Assembly: GCF_918797505.1 (NCBI RefSeq)
Contig: NC_092799.1
Location: forward strand, 496,001 to 560,000
Direction of reading: 5' to 3'
Length of the DNA stretch: 64,000 nucleotides
Source of the DNA: Bemisia tabaci
Lineage: Eukaryota > Arthropoda > Insecta > Hemiptera > Aleyrodidae
Under the pieces are notes generated by a model. That model did no database searches, was not told the origin of the DNA, and worked only from the letters and a program-made list of their open reading frames with translations. Shown in pieces: positions 1 to 11,512 of this stretch. The position numbers and the translations under genes were made by a program. How positions within the stretch are numbered: position 1 is the stretch's first letter; every line of letters starts with the position of its first letter.

Positions 1-580
1 TCCTCGCCACTCTCTGACTGGAGGACGTATCTCAATTGCCGCGTGAGCCTTCTTCCCGGTGTAACGTAATGCTTCCGAGGCTCGTCTCCAGATCCAGGTG
101 CGTACTCAAGTCGGACGAACAACGACATCCCGCGCCAAATTAAACTTCCTCCTTTTTCCTCGCCGGCGACGCGACGACGCTTCAAATATTTTTTAATTGC
201 CTTCTCAATCCTCACGCCGATCTCGTATCCAGGAAACGAACCAGTCGACTAGCTACGAGCTCAGAAACTAACTCCTTACTGAGCTATTTAACGTTTTTCC
301 ATGCGTAGATTTCACGGAAAAAAAGTGTCCGAAGTGATTCAATGTAGATTTTACAATGACAAAATGCTAATTTAAACACCCACGTGGTTAAATTAGCTTT
401 CCAATATTGTAAAATATACATCTGAAACATGTTGGACATATTTTTTAACAATTTAATTGTTGAATCAGCAATTAATTTTTTTCCGCGTTTTATATCTGTC
501 ACTTATGAAAAAACAACTGTATACTTGAGACAAATCGGGCAAGCATTATACTGTTATCGTATAACCTACCGTATGAAAAA
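1..580. other. non-coding flank, no gene seen
   Basis: The first 250 bases are CpG-rich and the rest is AT-rich. I see no convincing open frame, splice-bounded exon or complete inverted repeat here. The short frames are interrupted and overlap one another on both strands, as expected by chance in AT-rich DNA. Confidence 0.5.
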
Positions 581-850
581 TGGCAACTTCGATTTCGGCG
601 TTTTGGCTCAGCTGTTGCACATTGTTAACACATTGAACGACGTAAGGCGGGGAAGCAACATTGCTTGTTTGAGAGGCCTGCCAAAACTGCTCCAGGGTGC
701 GATTTGATTCACAATACTTGTTTTTCTTGTGAGCGGGGAATCTCAAATTTTTGTAACCAATGGAAACTAAACAAGTTAATTTCCTAGTTAGGAGTTGATT
801 TAAATAATTTTTTGTTGCGCGCATCTGTCTTATTTCTCGCAAATCTAAAA
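580..850. mobile_element. MITE family I, solo half-copy
   Basis: This stretch repeats, with many substitutions, the right half of the complete terminal-inverted-repeat element at 49905-50456. The shared landmarks occur in the same order: GCTTTGGCTCAGCT-like, a GCGATTTGA block, CTTGTGAGCGGG, AACCAATG, TAGGAGTTG and the GTTGCGCG block. The left terminal repeat is absent, so this is a truncated or decayed copy. It has no coding capacity. Confidence 0.65.
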
Positions 851-1388
851 TGTTCAACGTGAAATTTAATAGTAGGAAATATAAATTAGAATATATAGTA
901 GTAGGAAATATAAATTAGAATTTCGTAGCGCAGCAACTGCAAATTCATCAGTTTTCACTCTTTCCGTGGACCAGCATTAAATCAGCTCTAAAGTTTACGA
1001 TATTCACATAAACTTATAGGTAGAATGGCTAAAATTGAACGCTCAACTTTCAGACGGTGGCAGGAACTGTGATACCACTATTCGAGTACATTGGAGCTCA
1101 CGTTGCATATCCGCCGGTTTGAAGGAGTTTTCCTTGGCTCACCGGAGAATGTGTTTTGAATAGCGGCGCTTTCTCATTCACCGATTCGGATCTCTGCTCG
1201 TCACATTTGGTCCAGCTCGTGTAGATTCAAATTGGAAGGACCTTCTCTAATTTTTGCTTCCCCTGCTCCTTCTATTTCGAATTACTGACATATATTTTGA
1301 GATGAAAGTTCATCTCATTGCCAGTCTTTGCCGATACTCTAAATCATCTTTTCAGGGCATCTAGAAAAAGACAACGCTAATGAGCGAA

Positions 1389-1648
1389 TTTTCAAAATTG
1401 CTAGGCATAGCAATAGACAAAGAAGATGCCAGTAAAATGGAGCGATCCTGTTTGTGGAAGCGTGTGGTGGAAATTGACAAAGGTGGCAACTCATAGACTT
1501 ATCACCTGACCACAACCCACGAGAGACTCTAATGTTAGTCCATCATTTCCCTCCTTAGTCTATAACAACTACCCGTTTCATCGAATAAGGTAGCTCCATT
1601 CCCTCTTTTTCATCTTTGTCTATAGCTTTGTCTATCAATTCCAAAAAT
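1389..1648. mobile_element. MITE family J copy
   Basis: The ends are imperfect inverted repeats. The left end contains TAGCAATAGACAAAGAAGAT and the right end CATCTTTGTCTATAGC...GTCTATCAATT. The same architecture appears at about 55053-55298, and both share a central block ending in CTCTCGTGGG or CCCACGAGAG. About 260 bp and non-coding. Internal identity between the copies is low, so both are old. Confidence 0.65.
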
Positions 1649-2359
1649 CAGCTCGCAACTTTTGCCCTGGGTGAAATACAACCGATCTACTTTCTCCGTA
1701 GTAAATTCACAACAACAAGGAAACACAATCCACCCTACTGCAGCTGGTGGATCAAATCGTTTTCAAGAAGAGAGACGCAATTAATATCGCTGTGAACGAA
1801 TTTACTTTTTAATCTTTCGTTCATTGAGATTATTGCGCCATTCGTGCTTTGAACAATGAGCATAATTTAGTATCCGCCTTCTAGGTACTTCACTCTTACT
1901 CAGATGCAGGACTTCCTGGGAAAAAAAACTGCGCTGGAATGAAACTTTTAATGTCAATAAATGGAAAAGTTTTTCCTAAGCTAAACCCCCATTAATTTCC
2001 CTGTGAGCTTCAATAATTTTTTGTTTATTTTTTCTAACCAGCTCTTTAATCATTCATCACGTCAAATGGAAACTTAACTTCTCTTTTCATCCCTCACAAT
2101 AAGGTTTGAACATTTTGTTCAGATGGGAAGAAAAAAGAATCCGATTTCTTTAGAAACTTTCTTTCAGTCAATTCAATACACTGATAATTTGCTGTTATTT
2201 GTAAAATTCATTTTCTGGCGAAACTCGCTTTGCTCGCACTGAAATATTCATTGAATAAATTTTTGCTCAAGTGTAATCCAGCATATTTTAAGACATACAT
2301 TTTGAAAACTTGCCCAAAATGTACGAGTGAAGGAGTATACATACATGCATGAGTCGCTT

Positions 2360-3050
2360 TTATAGAGCTCTCTGGCGCTTTACGACGCCTAATCGCCACA
2401 GAACTCGGTCTTCCCACAGGTCATCAGGGAGTTAACACTCCCTCATCTCATTTAACACCCCCTGTCGCCACCCTCTCACTGGGCGTCCCCTTCGTCTCCT
2501 CCCAGGAGGAACCCAATCAAGCATCTTTTTTGGCAGCCTCTCTTCCGTCATCCTATTGACATGACCGTACCAGACCAAGCTGTTTGGTCATGACGTCGAA
2601 CACGATGTCATTTTCGACTTCCATGATATAACGTACTCTCTTATTACGGACCCGACCTCCTCCAGAAATCCATCTCCGTTGCTCTTAGCATATCCTATGT
2701 CCGTTTCTTAAGCTGCAAAACTTCACATCTGTATGTTAATATACTTTTAACCACAGCGTTTTATTTCCTCCTCTTGTTATCTTTGGGAATCCGCAGATCC
2801 CAGAGGATTCCATTTAACATCGCTATGGCCTTCCTTGCTAAGGTGTTCCTTTCCTTTATAGCTTGATCCGTCCTTCCATCCTGGGTCAACCACACTCCCA
2901 AGTATTTAAAATTCGCACAGCCTTTGATGGAATATTAAACATTATTTTTTTTCTCACGTGTCTCGCGTGTTTCGGGTGTTTTCAACACCATGAATAAGCC
3001 CATTACTTTAATAGAACTGTTGCTGATATGATTTTAGGATCTTCATAAGG
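2360..3050 (-). pseudogene. non-LTR retrotransposon reverse transcriptase, 3' end, decayed
   Basis: Read on the minus strand, frames pieced across several frameshifts give the C-terminal part of a non-LTR (LINE-like) reverse transcriptase. Landmarks in order are a FKYLGVWLTQDGRTD block (the conserved KYLG motif beyond the palm), ARKAIAMLNGILW, a YRCEV-like segment, an MDFWRR-like segment, the GRRRRGRP basic motif, and a terminal DDLWEDRVLWRLG stretch that ends at a stop near 2360. This arrangement is typical of the distal RT region and tail in arthropod LINEs. The N-terminal endonuclease and the catalytic YADD box are not seen, so the copy is 5'-truncated. Frameshifts and stops show it is dead. 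Clade is uncertain. Confidence 0.85.
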
Positions 3051-3114
3051 TGCTTTTTTTCAATGATTTCTGGTGTTGAAAAATTGGAGAACTACGTTTC
3101 CAGTAACCATGCGT

Positions 3115-4170
3115 TTATCCATAAGTGTATCGATTCTCTGCATTTATAAAAAAATAATAATGAAAAAAAAAAGAAAAAAAAGAACAAATGCTTAAACCCA
3201 TAGTTATACCTAGAAATGTTCTCCAACTACCAGCAAAAAGAATTCCCCCCCCCCCCCCAAAAAAAAAGAATAAAAAAAATGAGTATGATAATAAGATGAA
3301 ATCGAGACGGGGTATTCGGGAAGGGTGTGTTCTTTTCAAATTAAATGCTGGGCACGAACTGAGATGTGCAAGTATTACGCTAATAAAAATCGACGGGCAT
3401 TCATGTATTCAGAGAGTTGAAGAACATCAGGCTTTCTCCGTTTGCGGGGCATGCGGAATAATGCTAACCGCTGTTTCTAGGACTGACAATGAGAGCATCC
3501 CAGAAGAATCCAATAGAATTGTTTTTTAGCCCGAAGTCTCCTACTCTTGTCTGTGTCTCGCAGAGAGATAATATATCTCATTGTTCTGTGCCCAATATTG
3601 AATGAATAAGTCAACGTTCAGACACGTTCAATGTAGGCAATCTTTTTTACAAACAAGATCCATTCTGACAAACTTGCTTCGTAGATTCATTTCTATCCGA
3701 CTGTGACTAGTCAACATAAGGCCGATAAAACGTCCAAAGAGTCACTTATCAATCTCATATCGGCGGAAAATAGTGTGAATCTACGAACGTAGCTTTTATA
3801 TTGATTTCATTGCCCGATTACACTGTTCGGATGTGGGTGCTCAATAACATATTGTTTCATGTATTGACTACGTAGCGAAAAAAGTTTTCCGGGAGAGGCC
3901 GCTTGTTTCACGCAGATAATAAATAAAATAAATAAAAAAAATATAAATAAAAAGTAAAAAAAATAAATGATAAATGGATAAATGATACTTGATAAATGTG
4001 TATTTAAATTTTCGAAAATCGACAAAGTAGGCTTGAATATACCTACTTGAAATTCCTAGAAGATATAACAAAATCTATGTAAAATTTGTAAAAAAAAATC
4101 AAACTTACATAAAACAATACTTGATGACGGAAGCATCTGAGTTGGCTGTTTTCTGACTATCAACTCGGAT
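3115..4170. other. AT-rich low-complexity DNA with poly(C)-poly(A) junction
   Basis: A run of 14 C (3245-3258) passes directly into a poly(A) run, and A/T-rich simple sequence continues at 3150-3180 and 3918-3970. A short inverted pair, GTAGATTCA near 3683 and TGAATCTAC near 3776, may be the remnant of a small MITE. No gene is recognised. The frames here encode homopolymer-driven K, P or F runs. Confidence 0.5.
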
Positions 4171-4172
4171 AT

Positions 4173-4415
4173 ATGACGTGGAGCATGGTCAAATCTGTTG
4201 AAACGCCAAGAGTTTTCGTTTCACACCTGGATGATGTTAAAATTGAACTGAACTTCAATGAAACCTATGCTTTTATGAGTAATTGGACTTGGGTAATTTG
4301 CAAAAATAGCAATCTGAAATCCTTAAATACATCGGAATTTGGTATTTGTTTCGCCTGCATAAAAAAACCATCAGCAGTAGACCCTCTAACTATCACGGAA
4401 TTACAGTGGTATTGA
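4173..4415 (+). other. unrecognised 80-codon open frame
   Basis: This frame has mixed, non-low-complexity composition (for example HLDDVKIELNFNE and CFACIKKPS) and could be a decayed coding fragment. I do not recognise a family. There is no good start context, no clear splice acceptor or donor, and the sequence on either side is repetitive. Chance is an equally good explanation. Confidence 0.15.
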
Positions 4416-4510
4416 ATGGCAATGCCCAGTCACACTTTTTCTCCCAGGACCCTCCTTTCAACTCCGATGATGGTGGCCTAGAGTTATAGAACACCCTGTG
4501 CGTGCTGAAT

Positions 4511-4605
4511 CAGTGGCATGGCGTGAATAATCGATTATTATCGATATTTCCCATTTGAAGGTATGCTGAAGAATCGATTATTAAGGTGTTCGTTGCGAAC
4601 ACCCT
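4511..4605. mobile_element. MITE family A, left half only
   Basis: It begins CAGTGGCATGGCGTGAAT, matching the CAGTGGCGTGGCG end of family A. It carries the family's GTGTTCG.TGCGAACACC central palindrome, then loses similarity before the right terminal repeat. Truncated and diverged. Confidence 0.7.
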
Positions 4606-4639
4606 GTACATTGATATCATATATATCAGCTCCGCGAGA

Positions 4640-4965
4640 CCTCCTAAATTTGCGTATCTGGTAAAACTTAGTTTCAGTATTCTACCGAACCGATTTTCAT
4701 GATTTTTTGCGCCTATCGAAAGGCAATTGTCTTTAGATGAGCCCACTTTATTTAAATTTTGAAAATATGACCTAGGTTTCTTTATATTTCACGGTAAAGT
4801 TGCGAATTTTCCCATTTAAACAATGCAATTTTTAATTTTTTGTCGAAGTTCGTTTGAGCGTTCTGTTGGGCCGATTTCCATGATTTTTGAGGTTATCGGC
4901 GGGCTCCCTAGATGAGCCCGCTGTAATCAGAATTTGAAAATAGGACCCAGGTTTTTTTTATATTA
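4640..4965. repeat. two diverged copies of a ~180-bp tandem unit
   Basis: Two stretches share the order CCGATTTTCATGATTTTT, then TAGATGAGCCC, then AATTTTGAAAATA, then GACC.AGGTTT. The first landmark starts near 4688 and again near 4870, a spacing of about 180 bp. The copies are diverged and no further unit is seen on either side. Confidence 0.6.
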
Positions 4966-4999
4966 GAGGAGACCAGAAAGCTTAGAAAGGGGGGCAAAA

Positions 5000-7040
5000 T
5001 TTGAAATTCCCGCCAATGAAAAATAGCGGAAATTTCAAAAGCGGAAAACTAAATTAAGCGGGAAATGTTCAATCTTCTGCCTGTTAGTAGTGTAATTAAA
5101 TCAGAGGTATTGCTCCTTTGCTAGACTATCCAAAAGCGACAAAACGCTCCGTTCTGTTTTGTGTAAGTCTTGGCGTGAAGTTTGAAATAAATGCCGATTG
5201 TATCATTCGATTCTTATTAGTCCCATTGTTCTCGGCCATAGGGAGATTGGACAAATGAGAGTCGAGTATGAAAATCTTTTCATTTTTTTTTTTGTCGTTC
5301 TTTTGTCATCGCGGGCCTAAGAGAACGCGAAGCGTCCTCCGGGGGTTAATTGGGCCGCGTAGCAGCCAAGGGGCATAGCCCCCTAGTTTTTTAATATACG
5401 CCACGCCCCTGTCCTGAATCCGGTAAATGGTAGAATATTGCTGCACTCAGAAAAAACGCCGCGTACAAACTTTCGAATGTTGTCAGATTCCCTTAATAGT
5501 AAAACTATTTCGGAAGAAGGTTACGCGTATTTTTCCTCAACATTTTTGGATATTTTGGATTAAATTGCAAACAATTTTGCCTGAGAAATTGGGGAAGAAA
5601 TTATGTGCAACTTATGTAATAGATTTTTATTCTAAAAAAAAAAAAAAAAAAAAAAACAACGTCTTAAAGTCCATTCGGCGTTTTTACAAGGCAACGCTCG
5701 ACGTCGGATTCAGCGGAAAGCCCGAGGCTGCAAAGTTTGTCGGATTGTGTGAAAAAACCTTGATATTTTACATTGAGTTTGGGGAAATGTTCTTAGTTTT
5801 CAGCACAAGCTGGCAACAGCGCAAGGCTGTCTAATCTGCGGCCTAATCCATCGTATTACGCATTTAGCGGCGTCACAAAAACACGGTCAATTCGCTCCGT
5901 TCGCGCTCCGCACTTCTCGTTCCAAAATTGGAGGCCTAGAATACCTTCAGTGCCCATATTACATAGCTACCATTATATCCATAAATAAGCTCCATACTCC
6001 CGTGCTACCCAAGAAAGCAATAGCTCAAATTTTCAAAATCCATTATCCTTCGAAATCCATCGTATTTAATTTAAATGAACTTACTGATTTTTCTAAAACG
6101 ATACAATTTATAAACACATTTTCACTTGCCTTCCATACAAATTAGTTTAATAAAAACTAGACCTATGAGATGGCTGTAAGTACGCAAAAATTGACGCTTT
6201 TTTAGACAAAACGGTAGTAAGGGGTGTATTAATCCGCCAGAGCGCTGCACTTACTAAGTAAAATGGTGCCCTTTTCTGCCAGTATCTGACCTTAAAATTT
6301 GTATGTTTTGTGTCTGAATTACGTCCTCAAAATGATGCTGAAGATATCGCACTTACGACTTTCTTGCCGAACATGAAAATAGAAAAGGTCATTTTTATAT
6401 AGTCGGAAAAAAAAGATTGTCGATTTTCGATCATTTAAATGATTTCTTGGAGTCTTTGCGCCGCATTCTACAGTATTAAATACGTAAGCTAATGATTTTA
6501 CTTTTTTCCAATTCTGTAGAGAAGCGCTTTAATGACAATGGAATGTATGCAAAAATGCAAATCTATCCTCAAAATTACAAAAAATGACCAAATTTTCCCT
6601 GCGTTCTACAAAATCGTCAGTATTGCAGATAGGCGATAATGTTCGTTAGCCATGGCCTGTGTCACACTATCAAAACTGGCCATAAAAATATCAAGGTAAG
6701 GTGTTGTGATCGGCTTATGGGATGACTGGGACCAATCACAGCACTTGACCTTGACATTTTGATCGAGTATTTCGATAGTGGGACACAGGCTCATCGCGGA
6801 GGCTTCTTTTCACTATCCGCTCAGACGGTACTGAGCCCGTTTTCTCTAAGCTTTAATTTTCCAATTTCTGCTCTCTTCGGAAACCCTGCAGTATATCAGA
6901 GGAGTAATGTCATTTTAATTCTTTGACCCCGAAAATTCAGCCCCATGAAAATCCTAAAACTTATGAACAACGGACTGCATTTTTCAATTACGAAGTATAA
7001 TTTCTGGCTCAGTTTAGGAAGAAGGCATGGACCACTAGTT
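5000..7040. other. no gene recognised
   Basis: AT-rich DNA with a GC-rich hairpin-like patch at 5310-5395 (AGGGGCATAGCCCCCTAG and an upstream GCGAAGCG-like stretch) and a 23-base A run at 5634-5656. The frame across that A run is low-complexity. No exon-like segment stands out. Confidence 0.45.
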
Positions 7041-7044
7041 TTCC

Positions 7045-7503
7045 TATGCTGCCGGCGTTGCCGAATATTCTTCGATAAAAACCGAATTTACTAGGAAAAT
7101 TGTAAATATATTTTTCCACACACTTTTCAGACAATTTTGTACGCAATTCGATCTAAAATATCTAAAAATTTCAAGGAAAAATATGCTTAAATTGCGTCAA
7201 AAATAAACGTTTCATCGCGGGAAATTTGGCAACTCGCGAATGTTCATACGGCGTTCTTCCTTATGAGAACTCCATATGAACATTCGACAGTTGCCGAATT
7301 TCCTTCGATAAAATGTTCCTTTTTTAGGAAAGTTATGAATATCTCTCCTTGATATTCTCAGGAATTTTCGGTGGAATTGCGAGAAAAATTATCTGAAAAA
7401 TTTGAAGAAAAATATCATTAAGTTTACCAGGAAGTTTGTGTTTTATCAAAGGAAATTTGGCAATGCCTGAAGGTTCATACGGCGTTCTTCCTAAGTATGG
7501 CAG
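7045..7503. mobile_element. two abutting MITE family C copies
   Basis: Family C elements are about 250-bp fold-backs. Their ends read CTGCCGTGCTAAGGAAGAAC, then CGCCGTATGAACATTCG, then a TTGCCAAATTTCCTTCGAT block, with a centre rich in AATTTTC and TCTAAAA motifs. One copy occupies about 7045-7262 and a second 7263-7503. They lie back to back, so the right end of the first runs into the left end of the second. No coding capacity. Confidence 0.75.
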
Positions 7504-8095
7504 TATTGCGGAACGAAGGGAACGAAGTCCATTTGCCTCGGCATCGCACAGTGTGTCAAAACCCCAATCTAGCTGCTCAAATCCCCCCCCCCCCCCTATA
7601 TCAAGTTGACAAATGGTGTTATTTATGGTCAGAGTGGATCCACAGGCACCCACCGGTTACGTATCTATCATGGTTATCACCAAAATAAATATTTTGGTCT
7701 CCAAAATGATAGGGATTGCAGCCGGTGAACGTCCCGCCTCAATCTCGCCATCAGGAGCGGTGCCACTGTATTGCTTTTTTTTAGAGTAATTCGTGGCGAA
7801 AAAGTGTCATTTCTGGATGAAACAAGATGTCAAAGGCCAGAGAAAGGAAGTATGACCGTTGATTTCTCCAAGATCATTATTTAAGTATTATAATTGCTCA
7901 TTGAAAGCAGTGCACAAGACCGTTTACTTTTCCTGGCTTTAGTAGAAGTGACGAACCACACGGAACGGCATGAAACTTATATGAGAGTGTTCAGAAAACT
8001 ATCCAGATGTGATATATCTTTAGTATTACTGCTACCTTCCGCAACCTTGAGAATGAGAGCACATTCTGTTCGGCGATTCCTGGTTAGCTAACTCG

Positions 8096-8250
8096 AGGCC
8101 TTAGACGTTATCAAATTTCCCTTGATTAAATACGCATTTTCGGGGAGATCTGTGAATATTTCTCCTCTCGTTTTTCAGAGAATTTTCTTCGCAATCAGAT
8201 CTAAATTATCTAAAAATTTCAAACAAAATAATGAAAAAATTCTCATGATG
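8096..8250. mobile_element. MITE family C partial copy
   Basis: It has the left arm (TTAGACGTTATCAAATTTCC) and the centre of a family C element (the GTGAATATTTCTCC and TCTAAAAATTTCAA landmarks). The right arm is missing. Confidence 0.6.
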
Positions 8251-8689
8251 TACCCTTCTAATTATGTATCGAGGAGATTTTGATTCCTTCCAACAAGTAA
8301 AACTATTTTATTGGCGGTTCTTCGTTGATCTGAGGAAAAAAAAATCGTTGCGTCAAGGAAACGACTTACAGCCACAAGTAGAGTTCTTTATTTATGACAA
8401 AACCCCCAACAACGATAACAATTTGTGTACACATCCCAGATCTAATTCAATAATTTTGAATGAAATGTGAGTGTGAAAAAAACAGTGTGACATTTAATGA
8501 GCGAGAGAAGAGAGGTAAGTACATTTAGATTTGGATTAGTTAACAGGAGTAACTTAAAAGGAAGACTTGAACGGCACGAAAGAAATTATAATATAATTGA
8601 GGATTTGTGTTTGTATAATGTACATAAGTCGTTTACTTCTAGAGAGACCCCACAAGATTATTCGAAAAATCTGGCATCAGTGTAACGTG

Positions 8690-9294
8690 TGATAGGTGCG
8701 AGCAAATCGTCAAAATTCGGAAGCCGGCCGGAGGCTGGCTCGCGAGCCCCTCTGGCGGCGGGAAGCTACCCTCTCCAAAACTGATCACTGTCACGGCCGC
8801 CCGAGGCTGAGAGCGAGTCTGTCCTTGACAGGATACGGCCTGCCAGCGTCGCTCACTTCTCTACTTCTCACTTGAGTCGCAGCCGCAGTCGGTGAACGTC
8901 TCGGATCGCGCACGCGTCGGCCGCCTTGGCTCCCCAACATCCCTTCAGAATTAATAGAGTTTCCTTTGAGTTTTCTTCTTATTTGTCGGTAATTAAGTCT
9001 CGTGTGTCTCTTTATGAAGTGTGTCGATAATCTGTGCCGTGTTTAACGCTTCTGTTTCTTGAATTCATTCACCATGTCTCGAGGTTTTCGTCGGTACACG
9101 CGTTCGGAAGTTCGGAACTGCATCGCGCGATTCGCCTTCCGTCTCGTCATGTTTTTCATTTTGATCGCATCGTTTTGTATTTCGTCGTGCAATTAACTCG
9201 TGCGGAAATTCGGTTAGTCGTGGTGTGATTTCGTCTGCGTTGTTTTGTATTTCTCCGTGCAATTAAATCGTGCGGAAATTCGGTTTGTCGTGAG
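8690..9294 (+). promoter_or_regulatory. CpG-rich block, candidate promoter and 5' UTR
   Basis: From about 8700 to 8940 the sequence turns sharply GC- and CpG-rich compared with its AT-rich surroundings, and it stays CpG-rich but more mixed up to the candidate first exon at 9295. Within it, a unit of about 70 bp is tandemly duplicated (about 9171-9225 and 9239-9291). Both copies contain TTTTGTATTTC, GTGCAATTAA and TCGTGCGGAAATTCGGTT. No TATA box is obvious. CpG-rich promoters feeding a short first exon are common in insects, but the transcription start is inferred only from composition. Confidence 0.35.
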
Positions 9295-9435
9295 ATGTGG
9301 ACATTTCGCGTCGGTTTCCCTGGTCAAAGCGAAGCTTTTCAACTTCACGCAGAACTGAATCTTGTGATGGGCTCTCTCGATGGGAAATTTTGGCTACTAC
9401 TGCTTCTGTTTATCACGGTTTGGTCTGTGATCGAG
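9295..9435 (+). CDS. candidate first coding exon with signal-like hydrophobic segment
   Basis: An open frame starts at ATG 9295 (in-frame stop just upstream at 9226) with a second in-frame ATG at 9367. From 9367 it encodes MGSLDGK followed by FWLLLLLFITVWSVIE, a textbook hydrophobic core for a signal peptide or signal anchor. The frame reaches GAG at 9433-9435, followed by GTTTGAG, a weak but possible splice donor; without splicing the frame stops two codons later. A strong acceptor lies at 9896-9897 (CCCTCTCATTTCAG), and joining there in phase adds 13 codons before a stop. The product would be secreted or membrane-anchored. The family is not recognised. The CpG-rich DNA upstream and the hydrophobic core are the main support. 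Confidence 0.35.
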
Positions 9436-9607
9436 GTTTGAGATAATTTACTTACTTCTGATTTAAATTCTGCCCAACTAAGGTGTAAATATGTATTACT
9501 TGTCATGTGATCTACCCTTGTGATTTTCCTGTTTCTTTCTCTCTTCAGTCATTCCTTTTCTTTCATACTCACAACCCGTTGAAAGGAAATTTTGCCAAGT
9601 TTTTAAA

Positions 9608-9869
9608 TGGAGAGGCTTGGAGGACAAGGCGCACAGAAATTTTTTGAATTTTTTCTATTCCAAGAAATATGTGTTTCTAGTTTCAAAATTTCGTGGGGCC
9701 TAATGGCGGAAAGGAAGTTCAAACTCACTTTCTGATGCTTTAAAGTTGGATTTTAGTTGTGAATTTTCTAAGAACATACCTACTCTCAAATTAGATTTAG
9801 ATGAGTTTATGAATATCTCAATTTTTTCAAAAACTGTACTGAATGAGCCTTGTCCTCCAAGCCCTTCCA
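9608..9869. mobile_element. MITE with GGAGAGGCTTGGAGGACAAG ends
   Basis: Inverted termini: TGGAGAGGCTTGGAGGACAA at the left and TTGTCCTCCAAGCCCTTCCA at the right. The element is about 260 bp with an AT-rich non-coding interior. If the upstream exon is real, it lies in that gene's first intron. Confidence 0.8.
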
Positions 9870-10199
9870 TGAATATTTTTGTACCCTCTCATTTCAGGTT
9901 ACCAATATAGACTCACCACGCTACCTTTCCCTCATCTGAGAATTCCTAGGTTGTTCGATGAAAATAATATGAATTTTTCATTTACATTGTGTCTTACATT
10001 TGTACCTTCAGATGATGATTTTGGTCAAGTTTTGTCTGCTTTGAAAAGTGTAGGAAATATGTTGATTGGAGAGAAATCGACGACTCCTTTTTGGTTTTTT
10101 TTTCCCAGTAGGAAATGAAATTGTTATTATTTCGAAACGTCCCGGTTTTTTATGTTATTGCAGCCTCTCCTTATGTTACTTCATTGGTTGACTAAATCG

Positions 10200-10785
10200 T
10201 TCATTATTACTTGAGGGCTCCACGTATGATCAATGTGAGCTAAAAATCTATCGTGGAAGGTTGAGTCGTTGAATTGGAATTTTTTGTTTCCGTCATCTCG
10301 AGCTTTCCTTTTATTCCTCAGATTTCCTTTTTGCATTTTGAAGTGTCCAAATTATTAGAGGGCTCCACATAATATGATCTATGTGAACTAAAAATCTATC
10401 ATGGAAGGTTGAGTCGTTGAATTCTAATATTTTGTTTCCGTCATCTCGAGCTTTCCTTTTATTCCTCGTATTTCTTTTTTTGCATTTTGAAGTGTCTAAA
10501 TTACTTGAGGGCTCCACGTATGATCAATGTGAGCTAAAATTCTATCGTGGACGGTTGAGTCGTTGAATTGGAATTTTGTTTCCGTCATCTCGAGCTTTCC
10601 TTTTTTTCCTCATATTTCTTTTTGCATTTTGAAGTGTCTAAATTACTTGAGGGCTCCACGTATGATCAATGTGAGCTAAAAATCTATCGTGGAAGGTTGA
10701 GTCGTTGAATTGGAATTTTTTGTTTCAGTCATCTCGAGCTTTCCTTTTATTCCTCATATTTATTTTTGCATTCTGAAGTGTTTAA
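10200..10785. repeat. tandem array, four units of ~145 bp
   Basis: Four head-to-tail units begin at or near TTGAGGGCTCCACGTATGAT (10211, 10354, 10505, 10648), giving periods of 143, 151 and 143 bp. Each unit contains TCAATGTGAGCTAAAAATCT, ATCGTGGAAGGTTGAGTCGT, CGTCATCTCGAGCTTTCC and TTTGCATTTTGAAGTGT. Unit 2 differs most (TTAGAGG..ATAATATGATC). The final unit ends near 10785, just before a poly(C) tract of about 17 bases. Frames across it are not conserved as protein repeats, so I treat it as a minisatellite. Confidence 0.9.
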
Positions 10786-11229
10786 CTGGAAATTATCACA
10801 TCAACCCAATTGTACAAGCCCTTGCTTGCCCCCCCCCCCCCCCCCAACTTTCCTTTTTGCAGTTGCAAAGGATTACTTTACCAAGATAAGAAAATCTCGT
10901 GTAAAATTTGAGCAATTTTATTGAAACCGAAAAGTCTCCCTACTCTTTTAGTAATTGAAAAATGCTGTTCAGTGTGTGAATAGTTCTGTGAAATGTTTCC
11001 ATGTCGTTAGTTGAAAATTGAAACAAAATCTTGTGCTCAATACGTAGACTCCAAATGATCCCAATGTAGTGTTTTTGAAAGTTGGAAGACCTTTCAACCT
11101 CTCTTGCCAAGTTACAAAGCCAGCACCAGTGTTGTTTCGATTTTTCCGTCCTATTGCACCAGGGGCGCTAACTATTTCAGGTTTTTGTAAGGCCGAGCAT
11201 TGTTTTTCGTTCTTTCAATTGAAGTACAT

Positions 11230-11370
11230 ATTGCAACTCGGAACTATCATTTCTGGCTCCGTCTTAGAACAACGTATGTGCCATTAGTTTCCCTATGCAC
11301 ATACGTGTTTTTACAGATGAGCCAGAAATTGTATTTCCTAATTGCAAAATGAAGCCCAATTCGTCGGTCT
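11230..11370. mobile_element. short palindromic MITE fragment (TTTCTGGCTC family)
   Basis: A hairpin contains ATTTCTGGCTC near the left end, GAGCCAGAAAT-like sequence at the right, and an inner CGTATGTGCCATTAG...TGCACATACG palindrome. Related pieces occur near 7005-7040 (ATTTCTGGCTCAGTTTAGG) and 26829-26895 (GTGCCATTAGTTTCC). Non-coding. Confidence 0.55.
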
Positions 11371-11512
11371 TTTGACCAAAAAGTGTATATGGATTTCCAC
11401 GTGAGCCCTATCTTACATGAAAATCCATACTCTCCGGGGTTCACGCAGAAATCTCGGATCGTCCTTACGCCATGCACCAGAGGAGCGGCGAGTTCTCCCG
11501 CCTTTTTTTCCT

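Noticed and set aside
5310..5395. Rho-independent terminator or bacterial insert
   Set aside because: The GC-rich hairpin words are not followed by a proper T tract in a gene context, and nothing else nearby looks bacterial.
10200..10785. CRISPR-like repeat array
   Set aside because: The units are about 145 bp and tandem with no unique spacers, and the window is eukaryotic. It is a minisatellite.
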